A stretch of 28,406 nt of DNA from a virus (IMGVR_UViG_3300037367_000025:1-28406), one strand, 5' to 3'; shown: positions 8,801 to 17,378, numbered from the stretch's first letter. Notes: generated by a model from the sequence alone, not told the origin. Program-made: numbers and translations.

Positions 8801-9325
8801 CTACTGAATCCGCCCGCCTCGCAATTCCTTGAGTACCTTCTCCGCTTCCCTCTGCCGCCACGCGACGGGATCGGCCCACATCTCTTTCACATCCGGGGTC
8901 TTGAACGTCTCGAAATCAGACGGCGTGGGTTCGGCGAGCATCTGATCCTGCCGCAGCACCTTGATCGCAAGGTCATAGTTCTCATCGGTCGAGGCCATGC
9001 CGTGCCTCTCCAGCACCTTGACGACATCCTCGACAGTGAGCCCTGCGTCTGTGACCTTCGCGTGCAGTTCCTTCTGCTTCGACTCGGCGCGCAGGCGCTT
9101 GATCTCAGCTTCCTGATCGGCGAGCTTCTTCGCGGTCTCCTCGCGCAGCTGCTTCATCGAGTCACGCACTTCGAGGTCGGGGAACTTGATCTTCTCATCG
9201 ACCTGCGTGATCGCGCGCTTCGTCGCCTCGGCCGTCTTCGGATTCGTGAGCAGGAGGTCGAGCAGCTTGCCGCGATTCAACTGCTGGCGCTGCTCGGGCG
9301 AGAGATCTTCTAAGCTACTAGCCAT
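8801..9325 (-). CDS. Scaffold-like protein (coiled coil)
   Basis: The protein has 174 residues and is strongly charged and helical. Residues 55-90 form a long Lys/Glu/Gln coiled-coil segment (REETAKKLADQEAEIKRL). Residues 95-125 (TDAGLTVEDVVKVLERHGM) resemble a helical domain common in phage scaffold proteins. The Leu/Arg-rich C-terminus ends in ELRGGRIQ and could be the coat-binding part. Scaffold proteins direct procapsid assembly and leave the head before or during packaging. Position 68 bases upstream of the capsid gene supports this. The start ATG 9325 is preceded by a weak AGG. Confidence 0.7.
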   Translation of the reverse strand: MASSLEDLSPEQRQQLNRGKLLDLLLTNPKTAEATKRAITQVDEKIKFPDLEVRDSMKQLREETAKKLADQEAEIKRLRAESKQKELHAKVTDAGLTVEDVVKVLERHGMASTDENYDLAIKVLRQDQMLAEPTPSDFETFKTPDVKEMWADPVAWRQREAEKVLKELRGGRIQ

Positions 9326-9349
9326 TTCGAAACCTGTTTGGGTTGACTC

Positions 9350-9478
9350 TCAAGCCTCGATGAGGCCCTGCATTTGGCGGATCGCCGCGTACGTGGGGTG
9401 TTGCTGCATCGTAATACCGGCGTCCCTTGCTGCGCACGCCGCGATGAGAGGATCGCGAATTGCTGCGTGGCACGTCAC
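9350..9478 (-). CDS. 42-aa protein between small head gene and scaffold
   Basis: A 43-codon frame starts with GTG at 9478, overlapping the upstream stop by four bases (GTGA), and ends with TGA at 9350, 24 bases before the scaffold start. The product (starting MTCHAAIRDPLIAACA) is Ala-rich and helical, and includes MQQHPTYAAIRQMQGLIEA. Coupling to its neighbour and filling an otherwise empty gap support it. It has no family assignment. Confidence 0.5.
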   Translation of the reverse strand: MTCHAAIRDPLIAACAARDAGITMQQHPTYAAIRQMQGLIEA

Positions 9479-9684
9479 TTCACCGGCACCCGGCGCTGGG
9501 TCGACTCGGGGGATTTCACATCCATGGTCGACTGCTCGAACCCACGCTTATCACCAGAGGTGAGCCCGCCGATCTCCATGTACCGGCGAGGGTTCATGAT
9601 GTTGCCTTCGCGAAGTTCGTTGGTCAGCGGGTCGCGGATCTTCAGCGAGTCCGCGGGCATGAAGAGTCGTCGCTGTGCGGGCAT
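9475..9684 (-). CDS. Small 69-aa protein in the head operon
   Basis: The protein has 69 residues, is basic and hydrophilic (MPAQRRLFMPADSLKIRDP, ending TQRRVPVK), and has no membrane segment. An AAGGA Shine-Dalgarno sequence lies nine bases before the ATG at 9684, which sets the start. It is coupled to the following 42-aa gene by GTGA. Genes of this size between portal and scaffold may be head-assembly accessories. The function is unknown. Confidence 0.6.
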   Translation of the reverse strand: MPAQRRLFMPADSLKIRDPLTNELREGNIMNPRRYMEIGGLTSGDKRGFEQSTMDVKSPESTQRRVPVK

Positions 9685-9747
9685 GTGCTTGTCCTTACTC
9701 CGGGTACACCGGATAAAGCGGGTGCCGGTATGGGTACGGGAGGATGT

Positions 9748-10104
9748 TCACGCTGCCATCCCCTGAGGCTGCGGCGGCGCTCCTTGAGGCTGTTGCTGAC
9801 CTTGCGGTTTTGGCGGCTCACCGGGGCCGACGAGTTCTGCGATCATGCGCTTGATCTCGGCGCGCGAGAACTCCGCCGTCTCCTCTTCCTCGTCGCCGAA
9901 CTGCTCGGTGAGCTTGGCGCGTGCCGCGAGCAGCGCGTCGCGCTCTTTGGTGTTCTCGGCGAATTTCTGCATCGCCCGGTCGAGAAGCTTGATCGCATGG
10001 TAGGCGTCTAGTTTCGCGGATGCGAAATCGCCCTCGGGAGCTTGTGGGGTGAGCATGCCCGTCGATGCAGGCGCGTTGCCTGTCGGATCGGGTGCGTCTG
10101 GCAT
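9748..10104 (-). CDS. Small Gln/Pro-rich protein, first gene of the scaffold-capsid unit
   Basis: The protein has 118 residues from ATG 10104. A TTG at 10122 in the same frame, with GGGGGAA directly upstream, would add six residues and cannot be excluded. The middle (residues 35-90) is a charged helix with a DEEEE cluster. The C-terminus is Gln/Pro-rich (PKPQGQQQPQGAPPQPQGMAA). It lies just downstream of the promoter at 10148-10177, so it is probably the first gene of the scaffold-capsid transcript. A head-assembly role is inferred from position only. Confidence 0.6.
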   Translation of the reverse strand: MPDAPDPTGNAPASTGMLTPQAPEGDFASAKLDAYHAIKLLDRAMQKFAENTKERDALLAARAKLTEQFGDEEEETAEFSRAEIKRMIAELVGPGEPPKPQGQQQPQGAPPQPQGMAA

Positions 10105-10147
10105 GGACGCTGATTTCGGCAAGATTCCCCCAAGTCAGTTGCGCCGA

Positions 10148-10177
10148 AGACTAGGGGCAAGCGTGACAGAAAGTCAA
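10148..10177 (-). promoter_or_regulatory. Candidate sigma70-type promoter for scaffold-capsid genes
   Basis: On the minus strand TTGACT (10172-10177) is followed after 18 bases by TAGTCT (10148-10153). The -35 box matches the consensus at five of six positions; the -10 box matches at three. It lies 26 bases before the first possible start of the 118-aa gene and immediately after a hairpin. This is the only promoter-like site seen inside the virion module. Confidence 0.4.
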
Positions 10178-10178
10178 G

Positions 10179-10203
10179 AGGCGCCGTTTGAAGTCCGGCG
10201 CCT
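10179..10203 (-). terminator. GC-rich hairpin between portal and capsid units
   Basis: A perfect 8-bp inverted repeat (AGGCGCCG and CGGCGCCT) encloses a 9-base loop. On the minus-strand transcript it is followed by CTTGACTTTCTGT, not a clean U-run. It could act as a weak terminator, a processing site or an attenuator after the portal transcript. It abuts the candidate promoter. Confidence 0.4.
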
Positions 10204-10232
10204 TAAGGTGGGTCGAAAGGAAGTCGCACCGA

Positions 10233-10262
10233 TTAACGGTGCCGTCGGCCACGGCGAGCCAT
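10233..10262 (-). other. Tiny 9-codon frame with a strong ribosome site (possible leader peptide)
   Basis: In the 230-base gap after the portal gene, AAGGAG lies seven bases before an ATG at 10262 that opens the basic peptide MARRGRRHR and then stops. An in-frame ATG at 10310 would give 25 residues. A ribosome site this good on so short a frame suggests a leader peptide or a remnant gene. Nothing else coding is seen in 10123-10355. Confidence 0.3.
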
Positions 10263-10355
10263 AGCGATCTCCTTAGCTGTCGAACGGTGTCGCTCTACGC
10301 CTCCGCACATCTTTCGAGTGCGATCTGACGCCCGCTAAGGACGCCGAACTTGAAT

Positions 10356-12125
10356 TTACGCCGTACCCTGGGGCGGTGCAAGTCCGTTGCCGGCGGGCGG
10401 TGCCGGAGGACCCTTGCCCCCGTGCGAGCGTTTGGCCGCGATCTGCGCGCGCTTCAGATCCATCTCCTCTTTGTGCTCGGCGGCTTGCTGCGGGACGATC
10501 TTCTCGCGGTAGGCTTTCTTCAACGCTGGCCGCATCGGCACATCAATGAGGTCGAGCAGCTCCTCGCCATCGATGATCTTGCGATCCAAGAGTGCGAAGG
10601 CCTTCTGCTCGTTGTTCTCGACGAACACCGGGGAGTTCGTGTGCCCGTCGACATTCGCGTGGAAGTCATCCGGGAACTGCTGCGCGAAAAAGGGTGACCC
10701 GCCTTCTGACTCCTCGCGCATCGCGCGCTTGTCGTAGCGCTTCATGAGCTCAACGATGAGCTCCGCCGCCTCATCGAGCGCCTCCTCGATCACGAGTGCG
10801 CGGTCGCGCACGCGCGTTGAGCCGAGGTTAGATAGAAGCTGCGCGTGCTTATCCGAACGCACCCCGGTCGCGCCCTTGCCCTGGTTGATCGCGGGCAGGC
10901 CCGATAGCTCATCAAACATCTGATCGATCACCTCGATGTCGTGCCACAGATCAGGCGGCAGCTCGGGAGCGACCGACTGCACCGTGGCCGATGGCGAGTC
11001 GACCGACAGAAGGCCCGTCGGGGTATCAAGCGCGTACTGCATCTCCTCCGGGATACCACCGTTTGCACCGGTCACGTATGCGGGCGGATGAGCCTGCTTT
11101 CGTAAGATGTGAAGGATATCCCCCATGCGCTCGTTGCGCAGGTCCTGCAGGGGCGTGAGCTTTTCGACTTCGGAGTGACCCCAGAAATAATCATAACTCG
11201 GGTTCATGCACACTTCGACGTAGGGGATGCGGTGCTCTAAGAAAATCCTCTCTATCGGCCGGTCCCAGATACAGATGTTCGGTGTGACGTAGGTCACGAC
11301 CCGATAGTCTGCGACCTCATCATCGTAGACGTAGAGTTCGGTCCCCTCTATCAGATCGACTTTAGTCGATGGCCGATACAGTGTGGTCAAGGGTTGAGAG
11401 AAGACATTCGCGTTGCCGGTGACCGAATCACCCTGGATTGCAGTCACGATGAGACGGTCGACGGGGTTCGCGTCCGCCATGGCATCATTCTCGTGCCCGC
11501 CCTGCACCTGATCCATGATCTCTTTGATCTGCTTGGGAGTTTTACCGCCTGATTTAAGGTTATTCCGCAGCTCGGACGCCGAGAGGTGGAAGCGCTCGGT
11601 GAAGGCTTCCTGGCGTTTCAGTTTGTCCTTGTCCTCTCTGAGTACACCGAAGTTGTGCGGCTCGACGACGAACGCCTGGATTGCAAAGCCCTCCTCCAGT
11701 TCTTTCTTCTCGTTTATTTTCTTGTAGAGCTTCGGACGAAACTTGAGCAGCACCTTGCCGTACGGGGCCGACCAGCGCACGGCCTGCTTGAATTCCTGAT
11801 CGATGCCCGTGTCGTTCCACTCCGACTGCAAGCGCTCGGTCATCGGCGGGACTTTCTCCTGCTCCTGCGCCGGCACCGAGGGACCCAAGCTGATCGTAAA
11901 GCGCGTCGTCTCCGGTGAGAACATGAACGAGGACAGTTGCTCGCAGTGGGGCAGCACCTTGTTATAGCGCACGCCCTGATTTAACGCCCGATCCTCGCAG
12001 CCGAAGAGATAGTACGAGCGCATCTGCTTGTAGAACTCGCGCCGCGATTCCTGCGTTGCGCCACACTTATTGATGAGGTCCTGATAGAACGTGTCGCGCT
12101 CGGCAGAATCCGACGGGATGATCAC
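10356..12125 (-). CDS. Portal protein
   Basis: The protein has 589 residues, the size of podovirus portals. The N-terminal region (CEQLSSFMFSPETTRFTISL) and the central part (PSYDYFWGHSEVEKLTPLQD, followed by a QDLRNERMGDILHILRK helix) are typical of portal proteins that form the dodecameric ring at the head vertex. It is helical after residue 380 with a DELSGLPAINQGKGATGVRS segment, and has a Pro/Ala/Gly-rich basic tail. It starts with GTG 12125 in a GTGA overlap with the upstream gene and lies one gene after TerL, its packaging partner. Assignment by family resemblance and context is strong. Confidence 0.88.
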   Translation of the reverse strand: MIIPSDSAERDTFYQDLINKCGATQESRREFYKQMRSYYLFGCEDRALNQGVRYNKVLPHCEQLSSFMFSPETTRFTISLGPSVPAQEQEKVPPMTERLQSEWNDTGIDQEFKQAVRWSAPYGKVLLKFRPKLYKKINEKKELEEGFAIQAFVVEPHNFGVLREDKDKLKRQEAFTERFHLSASELRNNLKSGGKTPKQIKEIMDQVQGGHENDAMADANPVDRLIVTAIQGDSVTGNANVFSQPLTTLYRPSTKVDLIEGTELYVYDDEVADYRVVTYVTPNICIWDRPIERIFLEHRIPYVEVCMNPSYDYFWGHSEVEKLTPLQDLRNERMGDILHILRKQAHPPAYVTGANGGIPEEMQYALDTPTGLLSVDSPSATVQSVAPELPPDLWHDIEVIDQMFDELSGLPAINQGKGATGVRSDKHAQLLSNLGSTRVRDRALVIEEALDEAAELIVELMKRYDKRAMREESEGGSPFFAQQFPDDFHANVDGHTNSPVFVENNEQKAFALLDRKIIDGEELLDLIDVPMRPALKKAYREKIVPQQAAEHKEEMDLKRAQIAAKRSHGGKGPPAPPAGNGLAPPQGTA

Positions 12126-12625
12126 GAGCGCCGCTCCCGCATCATGCGCGTCGCACGGCGCAAGTGCGTCTGCGCACCGGAGCTGATCTCCTTGATGGAG
12201 GGGTAGCGCTGCACGTAGGAATTGCCGGACTTCACGAGCGGCCCGCGAAGGGCGCGCACATCGTAGTTCGGTGCGCGCTCACCTGCCTGTGCCCAGCCTT
12301 GCTTGCCGCCGAACATCTTGCCCGTGTCGCCCCAGTAGGGTTTCTGCTCACCGATCTGGCGCGCGCCGCCGGAACTCGTCGGTGTGTTGGACATGACCGA
12401 AGAGCCGTCCTTGTCGCCGCGCACGTCGGTTAAGTTGTAGTCCGCCGCGAGCTGCCGGCGCACAGCATCCGTATTGGCGGTCGAGGAATGCCTGATCGAT
12501 GGCGGTGAACGAAACTCCATGACCACGAACTTCGGTCCGCAACCGTACGGACAGCGCGGTGAGTCCTCGAAGGACTCGAATTCGTGATCGTGAAACGTGC
12601 AGCGCCACTCGCGATTAACGGCCAT
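12122..12625 (-). CDS. Small protein with N-terminal zinc-ribbon-like motif, between TerL and portal
   Basis: The protein has 167 residues. Cys9, His12, His14, Cys25 and Cys29 (WRCTFHDHEF, then PRCPYGCGPKF) could form a metal-binding knuckle. The rest is hydrophilic and probably partly disordered, with a basic end (LRRATRMMRERRS). GGAGG seven bases before ATG 12625 sits inside the last codons of terL and fixes the start. It is coupled to the portal gene by GTGA. Position between TerL and portal suggests a packaging or head accessory role, which is an inference. Confidence 0.65.
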   Translation of the reverse strand: MAVNREWRCTFHDHEFESFEDSPRCPYGCGPKFVVMEFRSPPSIRHSSTANTDAVRRQLAADYNLTDVRGDKDGSSVMSNTPTSSGGARQIGEQKPYWGDTGKMFGGKQGWAQAGERAPNYDVRALRGPLVKSGNSYVQRYPSIKEISSGAQTHLRRATRMMRERRS

Positions 12626-12628
12626 GAC

Positions 12629-14470
12629 TTACCTCCGCGGGACGTTGTACACGCGCGCCGCGATGTTCGGGTTCAAAGGCTTAGGCACAATCCCGACCGT
12701 TGTCAAGTAGTTGCGCACCGAGCGGCCGAGCACGGTCTCAGCCGGCGGCTCGAGCTCGACTCGTTGGTCCTCGGGGATCCACACGATGTTCTGCGAGATC
12801 ATCCGCGGGCGAAGCTGATCGTTCCAGGCCTTTACCGCAAGGGCGGCGGCGATCACCCGGTCATCGTGCGCGTCGGAGGTCGCAGCGATCCGGCCCTCAT
12901 CGCGCACCACGGCTTGCATCTCATCGAGCAGGAAACGCGAGTGAGGCACGAAAATCCCGCGCTCGAAGTTATCTTTCATCAGGCCCATGTAGGTCTCTTT
13001 GATCCGCTCGGTCGTAAGCGTGTGCTTCCCCTGCGGCCGAGCATTCATCGAGTCCTCGCGCGCGTAGAGGAACTCCGACATCCGTCGCACCACATCGCGC
13101 ATCCTAAGATCAGGCCCAGGCTTTAACCCCGGGCGAATCGCACGGCCAGCCATGCGACGTAAGTTCTCGATCTCCTGAAATACCGCAGTCCCTGGCCCAT
13201 TGATCTCTATATTATAGAGGCACGGCTGATAGGCGCCTGCGAGATAGACGATCACCCACGCGAACGTGTACGGGGACAGATCAACGGTGCAGTACTCTGC
13301 GACCTGCTCGATCCGATTGGCGTAGCATCGAAGCACTGTCGCAGCGAATCGGTCAGCAGTCTCTGATGAGCCATACGCAGGATCCGCACCCAGCACGTAG
13401 TACGCCCCGCGCACGGGCTCGGCATAGATCCGAAGGTGTGCGCGCGCATCTTTGACATCCTCCAACTGCGTATCGGTGAATTCCTGGCCGAAGTGAAGCC
13501 GAAAGCCATCCGGGGTGCGCTCGCCCAGCACTCGCCGGTAGTGCTCGGTCATCGCCTGACCGGTGAAGTACTTCGAGCCCGAAGCTTGGAACGCATCCTC
13601 AGGCAGGGTCGGGTATTCCTGCAGGAGCTTGATCTCATCGTCGATCTTCTCCGCTGCCATCCAGCGATACCAGGCGATCTGCTCATCATCGAGCTCGACC
13701 CCGAACTCTTTTCGCACCCTCTGGTAGCGCTGGCGCTCATCACCCGAGAGCTTGCCCTTTGAGCCCCAGAACTTGCGCCACAGCTGGGAGTTACGCGCAA
13801 GGCGATAGGTCTCGTTCGACCACCAGCCAATGAAGATCGTCTTGATGGTGGAGGACTGCTTGGCGCTCTCCCACATGCGGTAGAAATGATTGAACGAATT
13901 CGCGGTCGATTCCCAGATGAAAAACCGCATCGGGTTTTTCTCAGCCATCGAGGACTTGAGCGAATAGATCTGCTCCGGGTCGCCCCAGAACGCGGTCTCG
14001 GTACAGTGACAGAAGGACACCGCGGAGGATCGGCCGAGTACCTTCGCGCTCGTCTCTTTCAAGCCCGCGACCTTGTACTGCAGCATCGAGCGGTTCTCGA
14101 ACACGAGCTGGTTGCGGTTGTGCTGAACGATCGGGACTTTCCACTCGTTCGGCAGTCCCTCGTACATCATCTCGAGCTTCGCTCTGAAGTCCTCGCGCGC
14201 CGGATCATCGTGCGTGACGATGACACCGGGGGTGCCGGGATACTTCATGACGAAGAAAAGATCCCAGGCAAGGAGCGCGGTCGAGATGCCGTGCTGGCGA
14301 GCTTTGAGGACTACGAACTCGTGCTGATCCTCGACGAGTCCTATTTGAATCTCATCGAACAGGCGCTGCTGCGTGCCGAGCCAATGTCCGCCCAGCTGGA
14401 TCTGGCCGCGCTCCTTGGTGTTGATCGAGAGCGCGGAGGCGAACTCCAGGAACTGCCGGAAGTCAATCAC
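12629..14470 (-). CDS. terL: Terminase large subunit
   Basis: The protein has 613 residues. The ATPase domain shows a Walker A-type loop at about 56-64 (KARQHGIST) and a Walker B/catalytic acid region around 151-158 (VSFCHCTE). The RNase H-like nuclease domain shows acids at Asp363 (LGADPAYG), Glu422 (YNIEINGPG) and Asp536/537 (SDAHDDRVIA). TerL cuts concatemers and drives DNA into the prohead through the portal. The start is GTG 14470, overlapping the upstream stop (GTGA). No separate small subunit was identified; the preceding 61-aa protein is shorter than usual TerS. Assignment is confident from motifs. Confidence 0.92.
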   Translation of the reverse strand: MIDFRQFLEFASALSINTKERGQIQLGGHWLGTQQRLFDEIQIGLVEDQHEFVVLKARQHGISTALLAWDLFFVMKYPGTPGVIVTHDDPAREDFRAKLEMMYEGLPNEWKVPIVQHNRNQLVFENRSMLQYKVAGLKETSAKVLGRSSAVSFCHCTETAFWGDPEQIYSLKSSMAEKNPMRFFIWESTANSFNHFYRMWESAKQSSTIKTIFIGWWSNETYRLARNSQLWRKFWGSKGKLSGDERQRYQRVRKEFGVELDDEQIAWYRWMAAEKIDDEIKLLQEYPTLPEDAFQASGSKYFTGQAMTEHYRRVLGERTPDGFRLHFGQEFTDTQLEDVKDARAHLRIYAEPVRGAYYVLGADPAYGSSETADRFAATVLRCYANRIEQVAEYCTVDLSPYTFAWVIVYLAGAYQPCLYNIEINGPGTAVFQEIENLRRMAGRAIRPGLKPGPDLRMRDVVRRMSEFLYAREDSMNARPQGKHTLTTERIKETYMGLMKDNFERGIFVPHSRFLLDEMQAVVRDEGRIAATSDAHDDRVIAAALAVKAWNDQLRPRMISQNIVWIPEDQRVELEPPAETVLGRSVRNYLTTVGIVPKPLNPNIAARVYNVPRR

Positions 14471-14652
14471 TGTGATCTGTTACGCGCCCAAGTGAATCCG
14501 CCGAGCAGCTGATCGCAGCTTGCGCACGTTACCGTTCCGTCGTCGTTCAAATAGAAGAATTGAGAACCGCAGGGATGTTGCCAAACGCCGTCGATAGACT
14601 CGTGGAATGTCTTCGACCCGTCTGGGTGCTCCCAGAGCATGTCAGCCATCAC
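14467..14652 (-). CDS. Small Cys/His protein upstream of terL
   Basis: The protein has 61 residues from GTG 14652 (ATG 14649 is the next codon). Three cysteines (28, 43, 46; CASC) and several histidines suggest a small zinc-binding fold. It overlaps the previous gene by 11 bases and terL by four. TerS is usually larger and carries a helix-turn-helix, which is not seen here, so a terminase small subunit role is only a possibility. Confidence 0.55.
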   Translation of the reverse strand: MMADMLWEHPDGSKTFHESIDGVWQHPCGSQFFYLNDDGTVTCASCDQLLGGFTWARNRSQ

Positions 14653-14950
14653 TGCCGCTCGAGCGCTTGCCCTTCTTGATCCCCATGAGGGTGCGTACGG
14701 CCTCGATCTTCTTCAGCTCCTCTTTCAAGCGCGCCTCCTCCTGGTCGAGCTTCTGCATCATCTGCTTGCCCTTAGCCATCGCCGGGTGCATGCCGCCGCC
14801 TTGCTGGGGCATACCGGGGCGCCCCTGCGGCATACCCGGACGGCCTTGCGGCTGGGGCATCCCGCCCGGAGGCTGCCCAGGTTGCATACCGGGCTGCTGT
14901 GGCATACCGCCAGGCTGGGGCATTCCCGGTCTCATTGGTGGCATCGGCAT
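14642..14950 (-). CDS. Met/Pro/Gly/Gln-repeat protein with C-terminal coiled coil
   Basis: The protein has 102 residues. Residues 1-55 are an imperfect Pro-Gly-Met-Pro-Gln repeat (PGMPQ, GRPGMPQ units), predicted disordered. Residues 58-97 are a charged helix (DQEEARLKEELKKIEAV) likely to dimerise. AAGGAG seven bases before ATG 14950 overlaps the stop of the 804-aa gene and decides the start. It might be a virion-associated linker or a small-terminase substitute. Neither can be shown from sequence. Confidence 0.6.
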   Translation of the reverse strand: MPMPPMRPGMPQPGGMPQQPGMQPGQPPGGMPQPQGRPGMPQGRPGMPQQGGGMHPAMAKGKQMMQKLDQEEARLKEELKKIEAVRTLMGIKKGKRSSGSDG

Positions 14951-14960
14951 CGCGCGCTCC

Positions 14961-17375
14961 TTATATGTTAGGTACGACCACGGTCCCGGGGATGCTCGTC
15001 GGTCCCAGGGACAGCGTCAACTGCACGATTGTGCCCTGGATCACGAACTGATTCTGCGGGACCGACTGCGCGATCACGGTGCCTCCAGGGCTCGAAGAGA
15101 TCGCGAACAGATATTTCCCCATCGAGATCCCAATCGACATGAGTGCGGTCACGGCCTGCTGGGCGGTGAGCCCGATCACTCCAGGCATCGGCACCGCACC
15201 CATGGGATACCCGGGGCCGGTCGAGCACACGAGCGTGACGACGGTGCCCTGGATCGGAACGACGGTACCCTGAGGGGGATTCTGCGAGATCACATAGCCC
15301 GCAGGAACGGTGGGGTCGGACTGATAGGTGATCACGACATTAAGCCCTGCGGCCACGATCGCTGCGACCGCGGTATCGATCTGGACCGGCAGCGCTCCCG
15401 GGCCGTTTGAGACGGTGATCGTGATCAGCGTGCCGAAGGCGACCGGGGTGCCGGCGACGATCGACTGGCTGATCACAAGGCCCGCCGGCACGGTGAGCGA
15501 GGCGGCAAGGGCAATCGCAACCGTGAGCCCCGAGGTGTAAAGCGTAATCACCGCGTTGTACTCGAACGGGTTGCCGCTCGTCACATCCGGTACCAACGTC
15601 TGCGCGGCCGTTGCGACGAGTGTGATCGTGAACGTATTCGAAACCGCGGAGGAGGGCTCGGTGTTAGATCCGGTGATCTGCACTGAGTACACTCCCGCGA
15701 CCATCGCGCCCGATTGCTCGATCAGTGAACCGGTGAGCACGAGGCCAGAGCCGGCGAGGCCCGTCGCGGAGTACGAGGTTGCGTACTGGAAGTACGGTGA
15801 GACATCGAAGTTCGGCCAGTTCCCGTTCGTCAACTGCGAGGGCGGATTGGGGATCGGTCCATTGAATGCGACCGGGTTCGGCGACCCGGTGACGACGATC
15901 GAGAACGGCGCGAGCGTCGCCGAGTCGGTGTACGAGTCGGTCGCCTGAACGAGGAGGTTCGTCGTGGAGCCCACGACCGTCGGTGTGCCCGTGATGAGCC
16001 CAGTCGATGATGCGATCGTGATGCCAGTCGGTAGAGGATTCCCGCTCCCGGACATCGACCAGGTGAGGATATTTCCACCGGTCGGATCCGGATTCACGAA
16101 ATCGTTCGCGATCGGGATCGATGCGATCGCGACGTTCTGCGCATAGCTCTGGTTCGGCACCGTGCCGATCGCCTGCGGGAACGGGGCGTGCAGGTCCCAG
16201 GTGAAAAGCGCCGACCACACCCCGCCCGTCCAGTAGCGCCACTGACACTGACTGATCTGGTACGCCCAGGCGAAGGTGCCATCGGTGCGCAGCGAGAACG
16301 TGTTCGTGAAGCTCGGGTTACTCACGATCGTCGTCTGACACTCGATCTGCGCGCCGTTCGGGATATCGGTCGGGGTGTCGTAGAACCTCGACGGCTTATT
16401 CAGCACATCGAACGTGAGCGCCGCGAGCGTCGTCGTGTTCACGCTGAACACGTTCGCCGCCTTGTTCAGCGTGATCGCAAACGTCCCAGTCGCCGAGCCG
16501 TTGTTCACGGTGAGCGTGCCGGTACCATACGGCAGGTTCCCCTGCACCACCGTGATCGTGATGCTGGTCGTCGACTGCGAGGTGATCGTCTGTGTGACGG
16601 TGACGCCCGAGATCGTGATCTGGACCGTGTTGCCTGAGCTTGCGAAATTCGATCCCGCGATGATCACTCCGGTTGCACCCGGTGAGAGCGCACCGACGCT
16701 CGTGATCGCAGGGTTCGAGGACTGCGTGCCGGGGTTCAGCACGATCACAAGTCCCAACGGGAAGTTCGATGTGCCCCCGGTGACGACCATCGATCCTGCG
16801 GGCACCGTCGCGGCGGTTGCCTGCACGAAGTAATCCATGATCGTTGAGATCGGATGCGCGCCCGACAACGACTGCTGGTCGACCCGGTTCACATAATTCG
16901 TGGTCGTATCCGCAATGCTCGTCGTCGCAGCCGAATACGCGCTCATCGCAAGGCACAGACAGCCGTTCGCACCCGGCAGCGGCAAGGCCGGATACTGCAT
17001 GTTCGTCGAACTGTACGAGGCGTGCGCTGAGACACCGAAGAGGCTCGCAAGCGCAGGCGCCGAGCCGCCTCCGACCCACACCCACACGGCGACCGTCACG
17101 GCCACCTGGCTCGAGTCGGTCCCGAGCGTCGGGTTCGGCTCGCTCGAGCCTGCGATCCAGCCGTACAGGCGCTGGTACGCCCAACTCTGATCGGCGATCG
17201 TGTACGCGTTGCTGCCCGACGTCGGCGTGACGCACGTGAACGACACGTTATACAGGCGCTTCCAGATCACGATCGCTGCGCCCGCCGGCATCCCCGCAGG
17301 CAGTACGCAGGTCGGTGCTGTCGTGCCGTTACCGCTGATCGTCCCTAACCCGTACAGCTCCCACTGTGAGGCCAT
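14961..17375 (-). CDS. Large secreted-style virion protein with IPT, Ig-like and PASTA domains (fibre/receptor or wall-binding candidate)
   Basis: The protein has 804 residues and is modular. Residues 1-220 form an N-terminal domain of unknown type. Residues 223-303 resemble an IPT/TIG domain (PAITSVGALSPGATGVIIAG). Residues 405-496 resemble a putative-Ig He_PIG domain (GITIASSTGLITGTPT). Residues 500-590 form another beta domain. Three PASTA-like repeats follow at about 595-660, 661-721 and 727-792, each with the PAG-VISQ-P-G-V--G--V-----GPG pattern. PASTA domains bind muropeptides or peptidoglycan in bacterial kinases and PBPs (known). The last residues, VVVPNI, match the opening of a further PASTA unit. 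Adhesion to the host wall or surface is the likely role. Position upstream of terL, away from the other tail genes, is unusual. Confidence 0.7.
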   Translation of the reverse strand: MASQWELYGLGTISGNGTTAPTCVLPAGMPAGAAIVIWKRLYNVSFTCVTPTSGSNAYTIADQSWAYQRLYGWIAGSSEPNPTLGTDSSQVAVTVAVWVWVGGGSAPALASLFGVSAHASYSSTNMQYPALPLPGANGCLCLAMSAYSAATTSIADTTTNYVNRVDQQSLSGAHPISTIMDYFVQATAATVPAGSMVVTGGTSNFPLGLVIVLNPGTQSSNPAITSVGALSPGATGVIIAGSNFASSGNTVQITISGVTVTQTITSQSTTSITITVVQGNLPYGTGTLTVNNGSATGTFAITLNKAANVFSVNTTTLAALTFDVLNKPSRFYDTPTDIPNGAQIECQTTIVSNPSFTNTFSLRTDGTFAWAYQISQCQWRYWTGGVWSALFTWDLHAPFPQAIGTVPNQSYAQNVAIASIPIANDFVNPDPTGGNILTWSMSGSGNPLPTGITIASSTGLITGTPTVVGSTTNLLVQATDSYTDSATLAPFSIVVTGSPNPVAFNGPIPNPPSQLTNGNWPNFDVSPYFQYATSYSATGLAGSGLVLTGSLIEQSGAMVAGVYSVQITGSNTEPSSAVSNTFTITLVATAAQTLVPDVTSGNPFEYNAVITLYTSGLTVAIALAASLTVPAGLVISQSIVAGTPVAFGTLITITVSNGPGALPVQIDTAVAAIVAAGLNVVITYQSDPTVPAGYVISQNPPQGTVVPIQGTVVTLVCSTGPGYPMGAVPMPGVIGLTAQQAVTALMSIGISMGKYLFAISSSPGGTVIAQSVPQNQFVIQGTIVQLTLSLGPTSIPGTVVVPNI

Positions 17376-17378
17376 GAC

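Noticed and set aside
16396-17235. 279-codon minus-strand frame overlapping the PASTA protein gene
   Set aside because: It is a different frame of the same strand with an Arg/His/Asp-rich product and no ribosome site, while the 804-aa frame has recognisable domains.
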